From Bacillus sp. N13C7 (lineage in GTDB: Bacteria; Bacillota; Bacilli; Bacillales; Bacillaceae), in contig NZ_JALAMO010000016.1 of assembly GCF_026790065.1 (NCBI RefSeq), forward strand, positions 98,787 to 162,786: a stretch of DNA of 64,000 nucleotides. Reading direction: 5' to 3'. Shown here one piece after another: positions 31,242-40,377 of this stretch. The position numbers and the translations under genes were made by a program. Below the pieces are notes generated by a model. It did no database searches, was not told the DNA's origin, and saw only the letters and a program-made list of their open reading frames with translations. The number at the start of each line of letters is the position of its first letter. The stretch's first letter is position 1.

Positions 31242-32783
31242 ATGACACTTGAAAAATTTGTGGATGCTCTCCCAATCCCAGATACACTAAAGCCAGTGCA
31301 GCAATCAAAAGAAAAAACATACTACGAAGTCACCATGGAAGAATGCGCCCATCAGCTTCACCGCGATCTCCCTCCAACCCGCTTGTGGGGCTACAACGGC
31401 TTATTTCCCGGGCCTACCATTGAAGCCAACAGAAATGAAAACGTTTATGTGAAATGGATGAATAACCTTCCTTCAGAGCATTTCCTACCGATTGATCACA
31501 CCATTCATCACAGTGACAGCCAGCATGAAGAGCCAGAAGTAAAGACTGTCGTTCATTTACACGGAGGCGTCACGCCAGATGATAGTGACGGGTATCCAGA
31601 GGCTTGGTTCTCTAAAGACTTTGAACAAACAGGCCCTTATTTTAAACGAGAGGTTTATCATTATCCGAATCAGCAGCGCGGTGCGATTTTGTGGTATCAC
31701 GATCATGCCATGGCGCTCACCAGGCTGAATGTCTATGCCGGGCTTGTCGGCGCCTATATCATTCATGATCCAAAAGAAAAACGCCTAAAGCTGCCTTCCG
31801 GCGAATACGACGTGCCGCTCCTTATCACTGACCGCACGATCAATGAGGACGGTTCTTTGTTTTATCCAAGCGGGCCTGAAAACCCTTCCTCGTCAGTGCC
31901 TAACCCTTCAATCGTTCCGGCTTTTTGCGGAGAAACCATACTTGTGAACGGGAAGGTATGGCCATACTTTGAGGTCGAACCGAGGAAATACCGCTTCCGC
32001 GTCATCAATGCCTCCAATACAAGAACCTATAACCTGTCACTAGATAACGGCGGAGAATTTATTCAGATCGGTTCAGACGGAGGGCTCCTGCCTCGCTCTG
32101 TTAAACTGAACTCTTTCAGTCTTGCGCCTGCTGAACGTTATGACATCATCATTGACTTCACAGCCTATGAAGGGCAATCGATCATTTTGGCAAACAGCGA
32201 GGGCTGTGACGGTGACGTTAATCCAGAAACAGATGCGAATATTATGCAATTCAGAGTCACAAAACCATTGACGCAAAAAGACGAAAGCAGAAAGCCGAAG
32301 TACCTCGCCTCATACCCTTCAGTGCAGAATGAAAGAATACAAAACATCAGAACACTGAAACTGGCAGGCACCCAAGACGAATACGGCAGACCCGTCCTCC
32401 TCCTCAATAACAAACGCTGGCACGATCCCGTCACAGAAGCACCAAAAGTCGGCACAACTGAAATATGGTCCATCATCAATCCGACGCGCGGAACACATCC
32501 GATCCACCTGCACCTGGTCTCCTTCCGTGTGCTAGACCGGCGTCCGTTTGATATCGCGCGCTATCAAGAAAGCGGGGAATTGTCCTACACCGGCCCGGCT
32601 GTTCCGCCGCCGCCAAATGAAAAGGGCTGGAAAGACACCATTCAATCCCATGCCGGTGAAGTCCTGAGAATTGCGGCAACATTCGGGCCGTACAGCGGAC
32701 GGTACGTATGGCACTGCCATATTCTTGAGCATGAAGACTATGACATGATGAGGCCGATGGATATAATAGATCCTCATAAATAA
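31242..32783 (+). CDS. cotA: Spore coat multicopper oxidase (laccase) CotA
   Basis: 513-residue three-cupredoxin oxidase of the outer spore coat. All copper motifs are visible: HLHGG near residue 105, WYHDHA near 152, HPIHLHL near 420 and HCHILEHEDYDMM near 492, giving type 1, 2 and 3 sites. ATG at 31242 has AAGGA nine bases upstream; an ATG two codons earlier is too close to it. A sigma-K promoter is expected, but I could not identify one with confidence. Confidence 0.97.
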   Translation: MTLEKFVDALPIPDTLKPVQQSKEKTYYEVTMEECAHQLHRDLPPTRLWGYNGLFPGPTIEANRNENVYVKWMNNLPSEHFLPIDHTIHHSDSQHEEPEVKTVVHLHGGVTPDDSDGYPEAWFSKDFEQTGPYFKREVYHYPNQQRGAILWYHDHAMALTRLNVYAGLVGAYIIHDPKEKRLKLPSGEYDVPLLITDRTINEDGSLFYPSGPENPSSSVPNPSIVPAFCGETILVNGKVWPYFEVEPRKYRFRVINASNTRTYNLSLDNGGEFIQIGSDGGLLPRSVKLNSFSLAPAERYDIIIDFTAYEGQSIILANSEGCDGDVNPETDANIMQFRVTKPLTQKDESRKPKYLASYPSVQNERIQNIRTLKLAGTQDEYGRPVLLLNNKRWHDPVTEAPKVGTTEIWSIINPTRGTHPIHLHLVSFRVLDRRPFDIARYQESGELSYTGPAVPPPPNEKGWKDTIQSHAGEVLRIAATFGPYSGRYVWHCHILEHEDYDMMRPMDIIDPHK

Positions 32784-32789
32784 CCCGAC

Positions 32790-32821
32790 AAAACTTGCCT
32801 CTTGCAGGCAAGTTTTTCTTT
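32790..32821 (+). terminator. Terminator of cotA
   Basis: AAACTTGCC / GGCAAGTTT stem with a 7-base loop followed by TTTCTTT. Confidence 0.88.
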
Positions 32822-32881
32822 ATGAAACTTTTGGCCCTATTTATCGTATTACGTAAAAACAGCAAAAAGGAGCTGCTTGTT

Positions 32882-33871
32882 ATGCTGACACACGGCCTAC
32901 ATGAAAAAACAAAGCAATACATTTCCATTTATGCTGAATTAAAATCAAAATTAAAGTGGAAAGTTTTACACGATCAGATATTAATGCTCATTTCTTCTGC
33001 ATATATTGTGAATAAAAGAGAGTTTGATTTTCAGCGCTTTTATGATTTGAGCAGCTATATCAAATCAAACATCGGCAGCTTCTCAACACTCAATTCACAC
33101 CATCGTTTTACCGTCGCTTCCTTTCTGGACATTCATTTTCAGCAGGAAGCCAAACAAGCATTTCTCGCTTTTATCGACAGATACAACGAGATGGTGAGGC
33201 TTGGATACAAACGGGACATTTTCACTTACCTATCCGCTCTTATCCTACTCACCGGCAAGTCCGAAGCGATCAATCAAAAAGAACAGATGAGCTTGGGCCT
33301 CTCTGTTTATCAGCAGATGAAAAAACAGCACTATTTCCTCACGTCAACTCATAATATCCCGCTTGCTGTATTGCTGGCCGGGAATGGGAAGGGATTAGAG
33401 GCGCTGAATAAAGCGGAAGCGTGTTACCAGCAGCTGTCGAAAGACGGATTTCGCAAAGGCCAGCATTTACACCAAACCAGCCATATTCTTGCCCTGCATG
33501 CCGAAAAAGACGCTGAAACGCTTGTTTTGCAATGCAGAAAGCTATTTCAAACCATCACTGAATCTCACAAAAAACCCAAGGATGTCCATTACCCTGATCT
33601 GGCTCTGCTCACATTTCTGGAAGAGCCAGATATCAAAACCGTTCTGGCCATCACACACGAGCTGAACCAAGAAAAACAATTCAAATGGAAAAAAGAATTG
33701 AACTTCAAAATCGCTGTCAGCCTATATCTCAGTGAACATATGGAGAAAAATCTGCTGATGGAATCAGGACTGTACACAGCCATAGAAACCGCCATCCAGG
33801 CACAGCAGGCAGCCGCGACAGCTGCCATTATCAGCTCAACAGCAGCCAGCCATTCTCATGACGGAAACTAG
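32882..33871 (+). CDS. yeaA: DUF4003-type protein
   Basis: 329 residues, soluble and mostly alpha-helical, without signal peptide. It resembles the DUF4003 family found in Bacillus (DRYNEMVRLGYKRDIFTYLSA and ILALHAEKDAE regions), function unknown. The ATG at 32882 has AAGGAG nine bases upstream; the longer frame to 32795 runs into the cotA terminator and is rejected. The alanine-rich C-terminus is followed after 12 bases by ydjP, so the two are probably an operon. Symbol from synteny. Confidence 0.72.
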   Translation: MLTHGLHEKTKQYISIYAELKSKLKWKVLHDQILMLISSAYIVNKREFDFQRFYDLSSYIKSNIGSFSTLNSHHRFTVASFLDIHFQQEAKQAFLAFIDRYNEMVRLGYKRDIFTYLSALILLTGKSEAINQKEQMSLGLSVYQQMKKQHYFLTSTHNIPLAVLLAGNGKGLEALNKAEACYQQLSKDGFRKGQHLHQTSHILALHAEKDAETLVLQCRKLFQTITESHKKPKDVHYPDLALLTFLEEPDIKTVLAITHELNQEKQFKWKKELNFKIAVSLYLSEHMEKNLLMESGLYTAIETAIQAQQAAATAAIISSTAASHSHDGN

Positions 33872-33883
33872 AGGAGGAGAAAC

Positions 33884-34699
33884 ATGCCATACATCACATT
33901 GGAAGATCAGACGCGCCTATACTATGAAACGCACGGCAGCGGTACACCGATCCTATTTATACATGGGGTGCTGATGAGCGGACAGTTTTTCCACAAACAA
34001 CTCTCAGCACTCTCTGCCAATTACCAGTGTATTCGTCTCGATCTTAGAGGACACGGCGAATCCGACAAGGTCCTTCACGGACACACTATTTCCCAATATG
34101 CCCGTGACGTAAGGGAATTTCTGAACACAATGGAGCTCGATCGCGCCGTTCTTGCCGGCTGGTCAATGGGCGCTTTCGTCGTATGGGATTATCTCAATCA
34201 ATTTGGGTATGATAACATACAAGCCGCTGTGATCATCGATCAATCAGCTTCCGATTATCAATGGGAGGGCTGGGAGCACGGCCCATTTGATTTTGACGGC
34301 TTAAAAACGGCAATGCACGCCATTCAGACCAACCCGCTGCCATTCTACAAGGACTTCATCCATAATATGTTCGCCGAACCGCCTGCCGAGACAGAAACAG
34401 AATGGATGCTGGCAGAAATCCTCAAACAGCCGGCTGCCATTTCAAGCACGATTTTATTTAACCAAACGGCTGCTGATTACCGCGGCACCCTCCAAAACAT
34501 CAATGTGCCGACATTGCTGTGCTTCGGGGAAGACCGCAAATTTTTCTCTATAGCAGCTGGAGAACACTTGCGCAGCCATATTCCAAACTCGACGCTCGTT
34601 ACCTTTTCTAAAAGCAGCCATTGCCCGTTTTTAGAAGAACCGGACGCTTTTAACAGCACCCTCCTCTCCTTTTTAGATGGGCTGATTGGAAAGTCATAA
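33884..34699 (+). CDS. ydjP: Alpha/beta hydrolase YdjP
   Basis: 271 residues. Nucleophile elbow GWSMGAF near residue 93 (Ser), oxyanion region HGVLMSG near residue 27, acid in FGEDRKF near residue 210 and His in [10 protein letters not shown] near residue 244, the haloperoxidase/esterase-type triad. Cytoplasmic. GGAGGAG precedes ATG. Substrate unknown. Confidence 0.9.
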   Translation: MPYITLEDQTRLYYETHGSGTPILFIHGVLMSGQFFHKQLSALSANYQCIRLDLRGHGESDKVLHGHTISQYARDVREFLNTMELDRAVLAGWSMGAFVVWDYLNQFGYDNIQAAVIIDQSASDYQWEGWEHGPFDFDGLKTAMHAIQTNPLPFYKDFIHNMFAEPPAETETEWMLAEILKQPAAISSTILFNQTAADYRGTLQNINVPTLLCFGEDRKFFSIAAGEHLRSHIPNSTLVTFSKSSHCPFLEEPDAFNSTLLSFLDGLIGKS

Positions 34700-34781
34700 A
34701 GAAAAAGGAATTAGGAGATTAGGGAAAAGTATGAGACAATAAGAAATGTGCAGTAAAATACATGAGGGAAGAAGTGACTTT

Positions 34782-34991
34782 ATGTCTTACTATAACAAAC
34801 GAAATCAAGAACCGCTGCCAAAAGAAGATGTGAGTACTTGGGAATGCACAAAAGAAGACTGTAACGGCTGGACTCGAAAAAACTTTGCCAGCAGTGATAC
34901 GCCATTGTGCCCTTTGTGCGGAAGTAAAATGGTCGACGGCATCCGTTCATTAGTGAATCTCCAAAACAACAGCCAAACGAAAACAAGCTAG
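34782..34991 (+). CDS. ydjO: Cold-inducible YdjO-type zinc-ribbon protein
   Basis: 69 residues. Two cysteine pairs (WECTKEDCNGW and CPLCGS) give a likely zinc ribbon. Length and sequence fit the YdjO family, described as cold-inducible. The frame extends upstream to 34746, but the ATG at 34782 gives the expected MSYYNKRNQ start. The ribosome site (GAAGTGA) is weak. Confidence 0.82.
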   Translation: MSYYNKRNQEPLPKEDVSTWECTKEDCNGWTRKNFASSDTPLCPLCGSKMVDGIRSLVNLQNNSQTKTS

Positions 34992-35099
34992 TTCTTCCCA
35001 ATAACAAATACAGTCTCCTTCAAACATACAATCCCCGAACGGAGACAAAATTCTATATTTCAGAATAAGCCTCTGGATTGCAAGAGGCCGTAAATTAGA

Positions 35100-35137
35100 A
35101 AGAAGCCCAAAACTGTAAATGTTTAGGGCTTTTCTTG
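35100..35137 (+). terminator. Terminator downstream of ydjO
   Basis: AAGCCC-A-AAAC pairs with GTTT-A-GGGCTT, then TTCTTGCTT. Another short hairpin (GCCTCT / AGAGGC) lies just upstream at 35069-35088 without a T-run. Confidence 0.7.
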
Positions 35138-35176
35138 CTTACAATGGTATAATATGGATGCGAGAGGATTGATAAT

Positions 35177-35335
35177 GTGATCTCAAACCAGCAGCAAAGT
35201 GACCTGAAAAAAAGAGCTGCGTTCAAAAAGCTGAACCTTGCAATGAACTCATATGTTGAACTTCTGTTTTTATCGATACCTCTGATTCATTTCTTTAAGT
35301 GGCTCGGATCATTAGCCCTGCACCTCGTCCATTAA
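35177..35335 (+). CDS. Unrecognised 52-residue single-helix protein
   Basis: GTG-started frame with AGAGG nine bases upstream and a TATAAT at 35150-35155. The protein begins with a polar basic stretch (SDLKKRAAFKKLNLAMNS) and ends in a hydrophobic helix (about residues 24-46) with aromatic residues (HFFKWLG). It ends exactly at a bidirectional terminator, which supports a real gene. No family recognised; it could be a small membrane protein of sporulation or stress. Confidence 0.55.
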   Translation: MISNQQQSDLKKRAAFKKLNLAMNSYVELLFLSIPLIHFFKWLGSLALHLVH

Positions 35336-35369
35336 AAAAACCACTCAGCCCATGCCGAGTGGTTTTTAT
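35335..35369. terminator. Bidirectional terminator before ydjN
   Basis: AAAACCACTC / GAGTGGTTTT stem with a 10-base loop, A-run and T-run at the ends, between the small plus gene and ydjN. Confidence 0.85.
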
Positions 35370-36415
35370 TAGTTGATGACAGAAAAGCTGTTAATGATGC
35401 CGTTTGGATTTTCCCACACTTTTTTGAACGTCTTATCTTCAAGATTATAGGAATAAATCGTCCGCACCTTAGCTTCACGCCCTGTTTCATCCTTCAGCTT
35501 TTTAGCCCCCTTGGCTTCGGCTAGAAAATAAATGTTCTTGCCGTCCTTAGAGAACTGCGGCTGTGCGTCAATTAACAGCTTACATGCTTTTTGATTTGAA
35601 ATGATGGTTTCATATTTTTTCGTATCCGCATTGAGCATCTGAATAGAAGCGGTTTGGTTTGTACCTTTCTGCGTATATGATGTAAACAAAATCCGTTTAT
35701 CATCATCAGAAACAGCAATATCGCTGATGAACTGGTCGAGGCTCTTCAGTTCATCAAGTTGGTTTTGCTTTCCTGCCGCAAAATGAATCGTTGTCGGTTC
35801 AGGATCGATTCCCTTTTCGTTCGCTTCATCTGTTTTCTTGTAATCTTCTTCTACAGAATAATGAAGCAAGGCAAATGAATCGTTTTTTCGATTATAAAAG
35901 AAGCTGCTGACGGTGTCATCCTGATCATTAGCGGCAGGATAAAGGTTCTTGTACTTCTTCGTTTTCAGATCAAAAGCTGCGATCCGAAAATTGCTTTCGT
36001 CCGCTTTTCCTAAACGGAAATAGATGGTTGAACGGTCCTTTGATAAAAACAGGCTGTCAGCACTCTCCGGACCTTTATAAAGCATCGTCTTTTTATGAGA
36101 CTTAAGATCCAGCTTAAAAAGCCTCATTTCATTTTGATCATTATTGCCCGTATAATAGAGCACCTGCTTTTTTTGATCCAAGACAAATGCCGGATAGCTG
36201 GTCAGCTTCTCCTCATGAATCACCTTGTCATTTTCATAATACTTCGTCAGCAAATCCGTATCTGTAATTGAAACCAGCAGCTTATCACCGCTCTCCGTAT
36301 TGACTGAAACATCAGCAGCCCTCTCATGGCCTTTATCCTTTGTCACGTAAAATGCAATGCCCGCCGCAGCGGCTGCTATTATAACTCCTAACATTAATAT
36401 GATTCTTTTTTTCAT
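35369..36415 (-). CDS. ydjN: Membrane-anchored beta-propeller-like protein YdjN
   Basis: 348 residues: an N-terminal uncleaved signal/anchor helix (about 4-25, small-residue rich) then repeated beta-strand blocks with TolB-like phrases (RTIYFRLG, DDKRILFTSY, DGKNIYFLAEAKG), suggesting a six-bladed propeller outside the membrane. Function unknown. Downstream of ydjM on the same strand with a 65-base gap. Confidence 0.8.
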   Translation of the reverse strand: MKKRIILMLGVIIAAAAAGIAFYVTKDKGHERAADVSVNTESGDKLLVSITDTDLLTKYYENDKVIHEEKLTSYPAFVLDQKKQVLYYTGNNDQNEMRLFKLDLKSHKKTMLYKGPESADSLFLSKDRSTIYFRLGKADESNFRIAAFDLKTKKYKNLYPAANDQDDTVSSFFYNRKNDSFALLHYSVEEDYKKTDEANEKGIDPEPTTIHFAAGKQNQLDELKSLDQFISDIAVSDDDKRILFTSYTQKGTNQTASIQMLNADTKKYETIISNQKACKLLIDAQPQFSKDGKNIYFLAEAKGAKKLKDETGREAKVRTIYSYNLEDKTFKKVWENPNGIINSFSVIN

Positions 36416-36480
36416 CTCTTATCTCCACCAATAGAAAAAGCAAGAATGTGACTTCTTGCTTTACAGATTATATATGTAGA

Positions 36481-36852
36481 TTAATAGCTGTAATGTCCCG
36501 CTACTTTTCCTTTGCTTAATGGGTATCCAAGCGCTTTAAACGCTTTAGGGCTTACATCCAATACCGCATTAGGCATTCTGCCAACATCATTTTTGTAAAC
36601 CGTAATCACCTTTTTAGGTTTCGCTTTTGCATAAGCTCTGATTTTCGTTCCGTTTTTAGGAACGTCAAATCCGATCTTGGTCGCACAATCCCAATGTCCA
36701 AGTTTCTTACCTGAAGAGCCTTTTTTCCCGACTCCATTATACCAAGTAATATTTCCGTTCACATGTTTCGCACTGGCATCTGATGAAAAACTGAAAGCTC
36801 CCAAAGTACTTCCTGCTAAGATAAAAGCGGCTAAAATGACTTTTTTCAACAT
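36481..36852 (-). CDS. ydjM: Secreted cell-wall-associated protein YdjM
   Basis: 123 residues with a signal peptide cleaved after ASA at residue 28. The mature part is basic and has the ITWYNGVGKKGSSGKKLGHWDCATK region and double-psi beta-barrel-like pattern of small secreted cell wall proteins. In B. subtilis ydjM is a WalR-activated gene linked to cell wall metabolism, and a WalR-like box is present upstream. A single TATAAT -10 lies at 36886-36891 without a good -35. Confidence 0.88.
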   Translation of the reverse strand: MLKKVILAAFILAGSTLGAFSFSSDASAKHVNGNITWYNGVGKKGSSGKKLGHWDCATKIGFDVPKNGTKIRAYAKAKPKKVITVYKNDVGRMPNAVLDVSPKAFKALGYPLSKGKVAGHYSY

Positions 36853-36922
36853 TTCGTCCCCCTGTTTGTTAACATCTAGGAAGATTATACACGATCAACC
36901 AGGGATTTTTTATTTCAATATC

Positions 36923-36939
36923 CTTACAGTAATGTTACA
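36923..36939 (-). promoter_or_regulatory. WalR-like box upstream of ydjM
   Basis: Minus strand TGTAAC-N5-TGTAAG fits the WalR direct repeat TGTWAH-N5-TGTWAH except the last base. It lies about 35 bases upstream of the ydjM -10 element, compatible with activation. Confidence 0.75.
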
Positions 36940-36986
36940 AAGTCAGGAAAGTTACCTTTGCTAAAATAAACCATGGAAAATTATCC

Positions 36987-37145
36987 TATTACAAATGCAG
37001 TATTAGCGTTATAATTGTTGATAGAGTAGTTGTCGCATTCAATATGAACGAACCATTACCGTATTGTTCAAACCAAATTCATAGCTATGTAAACGAATCA
37101 TACTCTCATATAAAGAAAAAAGAGTGTGCGAGACTCTTTTTTCTC
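36987..37145 (+). ncRNA. Candidate small RNA between ydjM and bdhA
   Basis: The 436-base gap between the divergent ydjM and bdhA contains an intrinsic terminator (AAAAAAGAGT / ACTCTTTTTT, 37116-37142) that neither neighbour needs. A plus-strand promoter-like pair TATTAC (36987-36992), 17 bases, TATAAT (37010-37015) would make an RNA of about 125 bases ending there. A 42-codon frame inside lacks a ribosome site. The terminator is nearly symmetrical, so the opposite strand is possible. Nothing recognised in 37146-37288. Confidence 0.4.
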
Positions 37146-37288
37146 CAAAGTTTCTTTTTTCAAAAAACGTAGATTATATTATATAAAAATTTTACTTCTT
37201 TTTTGGTTTTAAAAATGGCGATTTTGTGAACAGTTCATATTGACCGGTGCGGAATTACTCACATCAAAAGTTATAGGAGTGGTAATCC

Positions 37289-38329
37289 ATGAAGGCAGCA
37301 AGATGGCATAACCAAAAGGATATCCGTATTGAACATATCGAAGAGCCAAAAACGGAACCGGGAAAAGTAAAGATCAAAGTCAAATGGTGCGGCATCTGCG
37401 GCAGTGATTTACACGAATATCTGGGCGGCCCGATCTTTATTCCGGTTGACAAACCGCATCCGTTAACGAAAGAAACAGCACCTGTCACAATGGGCCATGA
37501 ATTCTCCGGTGAAGTTGTTGAAGTCGGAGAAGGCGTTGAAAACTATAAAGTTGGAGACCGCGTTGTGGTCGAACCGATTTTTGCCACTCACGGCCACCAG
37601 GGCGCCTACAACCTTGATGAACAAATGGGATTCCTCGGCTTAGCCGGCGGAGGCGGCGGTTTCTCTGAATACGTCTCTGTGGATGAAGAGCTGTTGTTCA
37701 AACTGCCTGATGAATTATCATATGAACAAGGCGCGCTCGTTGAACCTTCTGCGGTCGCTTTATATGCTGTCCGCTCAAGCAAAATCAAAGCCGGCGACAA
37801 AGCGGCTGTATTCGGCTGCGGCCCGATCGGGCTTCTTGTCATTGAAGCGCTGAAGGCTGCCGGTGCAACTGATATTTACGCTGTTGAGCTTTCACCTGAA
37901 CGCCAGCAAAAAGCGGAAGAGCTTGGAGCCATTATCGTTGATCCGTCCAAAACAGACGATGTAGTCGCTGAAATTGCAGAGCGCACAGGCGGCGGTGTTG
38001 ACGTAGCATTCGAAGTCACAGGCGTTCCAGTGGTATTACGCCAAGCGATCCAATCCACTACAATCGCCGGTGAAACCGTTATCGTCAGCATTTGGGAAAA
38101 AGGCGCTGAAATCCATCCGAACGATATCGTCATCAAAGAACGCACAGTAAAAGGAATTATCGGATACCGTGACATCTTCCCGGCTGTCTTGTCATTGATG
38201 AAAGAAGGGTATTTCTCAGCTGACAAACTCGTAACGAAAAAAATCGTGTTAGACGATTTGATCGAGGAAGGCTTCGAGGCCCTGATTAAAGAGAAAAACC
38301 AAGTCAAAATTCTTGTCAGACCTAACTAG
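37289..38329 (+). CDS. bdhA: 2,3-butanediol dehydrogenase / acetoin reductase
   Basis: 346-residue medium-chain dehydrogenase. Catalytic zinc ligands are in CGICGSDLHEY near residue 35 and GHEFSGEVVEVG near residue 70; the NAD fold has FGCGPIGLL near residue 172. The four-cysteine structural zinc loop of many relatives is absent, as in butanediol dehydrogenases. Interconverts acetoin and 2,3-butanediol. ATAGGAGTGG precedes ATG. Ends at a bidirectional terminator shared with iolT. Confidence 0.93.
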   Translation: MKAARWHNQKDIRIEHIEEPKTEPGKVKIKVKWCGICGSDLHEYLGGPIFIPVDKPHPLTKETAPVTMGHEFSGEVVEVGEGVENYKVGDRVVVEPIFATHGHQGAYNLDEQMGFLGLAGGGGGFSEYVSVDEELLFKLPDELSYEQGALVEPSAVALYAVRSSKIKAGDKAAVFGCGPIGLLVIEALKAAGATDIYAVELSPERQQKAEELGAIIVDPSKTDDVVAEIAERTGGGVDVAFEVTGVPVVLRQAIQSTTIAGETVIVSIWEKGAEIHPNDIVIKERTVKGIIGYRDIFPAVLSLMKEGYFSADKLVTKKIVLDDLIEEGFEALIKEKNQVKILVRPN

Positions 38330-38338
38330 TTTGAAACC

Positions 38339-38376
38339 AAAAAGAATCCGCACTCGGGTGCGGATTCTTTTTTTAT
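38339..38376. terminator. Bidirectional terminator, bdhA / iolT
   Basis: AAAGAATCCGCAC / GTGCGGATTCTTT, 13-bp stem with 4-base loop, A-run before and T-run after. Confidence 0.92.
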
Positions 38377-39798
38377 TTATCCAATCACTTCAGCACCGGG
38401 CTCTTTCTTCTCCTCGCCGCGATCATAAGAGCGGAAGTTTTCCTCAAGCTGCTCAAGCGAAAGACCTTTCGTTTCCGGCAAAAATTTCTTCACAAATAGA
38501 ACAGAGCAAATTCCTAATCCAACGAAGATAAAGAACGTTGTGGACAGCCCGATGCCGGCCAGCAATATCGGGAAGGTGAAACTGACTGCAAAATTCACCA
38601 TCCACAGACAGAACACCGTGACGCCCATTCCCAGGCCGCGAAGGCGAAGCGGGAAAATCTCAGAAAGCATCAGCCAGGTCACTGGTGAAATCGCCCCCTG
38701 CTGGAAAGCTAGGAATGTAACCGTTAGTGACAGAACCACATATGGAAGCGCCGGTGATCCTTGAAGTACAAGTGAAAATATCCCAATCAGCAATAATGCC
38801 GTTGTCGTACCGATCAAGCCTGTCATCAGCATCGGCCGGCGCCCCACTCTCCCCAGCAGCCAGATGCCGACGAATGTCGCGAGCACAGAAATCACACCAT
38901 TGGCAATATTCCCAATCAGCGCAGCTTCCGTTTCGAATCCTGAATCTCTCAAAATTTCTGTACCATAATACATGATGGAGTTAACACCTGTAATTTGCTG
39001 TACAATCGCAATTCCTAACCCAATAAACACAATACGGCGCACCCATGGGACTGAAAGATCTTTAAACGTTGCTTTTTCAAGCTGGTCTTCTTTTTTGAAA
39101 GCGAATTCAATTTCTTGCAGCTCAGCTGCTGCCCGCTTTTCGTCCCTGATTTTTTTCAATACACGCAAAGCATCTTCTTTTCTTCCTTTAGAAACAAGCC
39201 AGCGTGGGCTCTCAGGCATTCTGATCATGCCGAAAAACAGGAACACGGCTGGAAGTGAGGCAATGACCAGCATAAACCTCCACACATGAGAGTTGTCTCC
39301 CATTGTTGTTCCAAGGATTGCGTTAAAAACAAAGGCCAAAAGCTGTCCCGATACTATCATCAATTCATTCTGCGTCACCATCCGCCCTCTGCTTTCCACA
39401 GGAGACATCTCTGCTAAATAGGCAGGCACCGTTACTGATGCTCCCCCGACAGCAATTCCAAGCACAAAACGGGAGATAATCATGATCGTTACATTTGGAG
39501 CAAACGTACACCCGATCGTTGAAATAAAAAATATAACAGCGAGAAACAAGATATTTTTGCGGCGGCCGTTAAAATCAGACATCCTGCCGCCAAACACAGC
39601 ACCCAGCGCAGCTCCAAAAAGAAGTGAACTGGTGACAAGCCCTTCAGTGAAGGCATTGAGGTTAAGCTGATCCGGCTCTCCCATATATGGCAACGCGCCA
39701 TTGAGCACTCCGGTATCATAACCGAAGAGAAGCCCGCCAAAAGTCGAGATTAAAATAACGGTACGTAAAAATGACATTTGATTGCCTTGTTGATTCAT
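38377..39798 (-). CDS. iolT: Myo-inositol (sugar porter) transporter IolT
   Basis: 473 residues, 12 helices, sugar-porter subfamily of MFS: GGLLFGYDTGV near residue 21, RGRMVTQNELMIVSGQ near 140, PESPRWLV near 200, QQITGVNSIMYY near 262, GRRPMLM near 320 and PETKG near 448. Main inositol transporter of B. subtilis, also able to carry other sugars. ATG at 39798 has GGGGG eight bases upstream; the frame to 39828 is longer but unsupported. A cre-like element lies about 310 bases upstream. Confidence 0.93.
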   Translation of the reverse strand: MNQQGNQMSFLRTVILISTFGGLLFGYDTGVLNGALPYMGEPDQLNLNAFTEGLVTSSLLFGAALGAVFGGRMSDFNGRRKNILFLAVIFFISTIGCTFAPNVTIMIISRFVLGIAVGGASVTVPAYLAEMSPVESRGRMVTQNELMIVSGQLLAFVFNAILGTTMGDNSHVWRFMLVIASLPAVFLFFGMIRMPESPRWLVSKGRKEDALRVLKKIRDEKRAAAELQEIEFAFKKEDQLEKATFKDLSVPWVRRIVFIGLGIAIVQQITGVNSIMYYGTEILRDSGFETEAALIGNIANGVISVLATFVGIWLLGRVGRRPMLMTGLIGTTTALLLIGIFSLVLQGSPALPYVVLSLTVTFLAFQQGAISPVTWLMLSEIFPLRLRGLGMGVTVFCLWMVNFAVSFTFPILLAGIGLSTTFFIFVGLGICSVLFVKKFLPETKGLSLEQLEENFRSYDRGEEKKEPGAEVIG

Positions 39799-39848
39799 AC
39801 TGTTTCCCCCAGTCTTTTTCAAAATCAATCAATGCGTATTTCAAAAAC

Positions 39849-40022
39849 TTATTCCAGGGCTGCTGCCTTCCTCACATTTCGTAAGCAGGCTTCAGAAAAA
39901 AGTTCATTATGTTTTTCTCCAATGGCCTCATAACCTACCCTTCTTTCCAGCATGTCAATTTCTTTGGAAGCGATTTCATTTATCGCTAAACGAACAGTGG
40001 GTAATTCTTTGTGCATATACAT
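39849..40022 (-). other. 57-codon coding-like frame in the iolT upstream region
   Basis: The 579 bases between iolT and the next gene are mostly AT-rich, but 39849-40022 reads as a frame of 57 codons on the minus strand with natural-looking composition (LPTVRLAINEIASKEIDMLE, EACLRNVRKAAALE). It has no recognisable ribosome site before either ATG. It could be a remnant of a regulator gene (the LPTVRLAI phrase recalls C-termini of LacI-type repressors) or a small helical protein. Confidence 0.35.
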
Positions 40023-40110
40023 GATGTATTGTTATCTTATAGTCACTTAATAGTTCTATTATAGTAATATGATAGTGACATTTTTGTTACATCTGATATT
40101 ATCATAATTA

Positions 40111-40124
40111 CAAAAGCGCTTTCA
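40111..40124 (-). promoter_or_regulatory. Candidate CcpA cre site upstream of iolT
   Basis: Minus strand TGAAAGCGCTTTTG matches the first eleven positions of the cre consensus TGWAARCGYTWNCW and is strongly palindromic. It could serve iolT (minus) or the divergent channel gene. Glucose repression of iolT is known in B. subtilis. Confidence 0.6.
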
Positions 40125-40377
40125 GTCAATAAAAATTTCTGAAAATTTTCAACTCAAAAAAAGTAAAATCACCAATTCAAGGGGAAAATGAACTTTTTTC
40201 TTTATAATAATGAGTAAATCAAGTCAAAATCCCTGTGAGTTTCTGTTTATTTGCTAATTTCGCCACAATGAGTAAGTGTTGGGTAACTTCTCCTATTAAT
40301 TTTAGCAATCACCCTTTATCAAACATATACAATTGTTTCAGAATCAAGATAAAAGGAAATAGAAAAGGAAAATAAAG

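Noticed and set aside
37224..37239. Rex-box-like TTGTGAACAGTTCATA upstream of bdhA
   Set aside because: The half-sites are separated by three bases rather than the four in Rex operators and the right half departs from TTCACAA.
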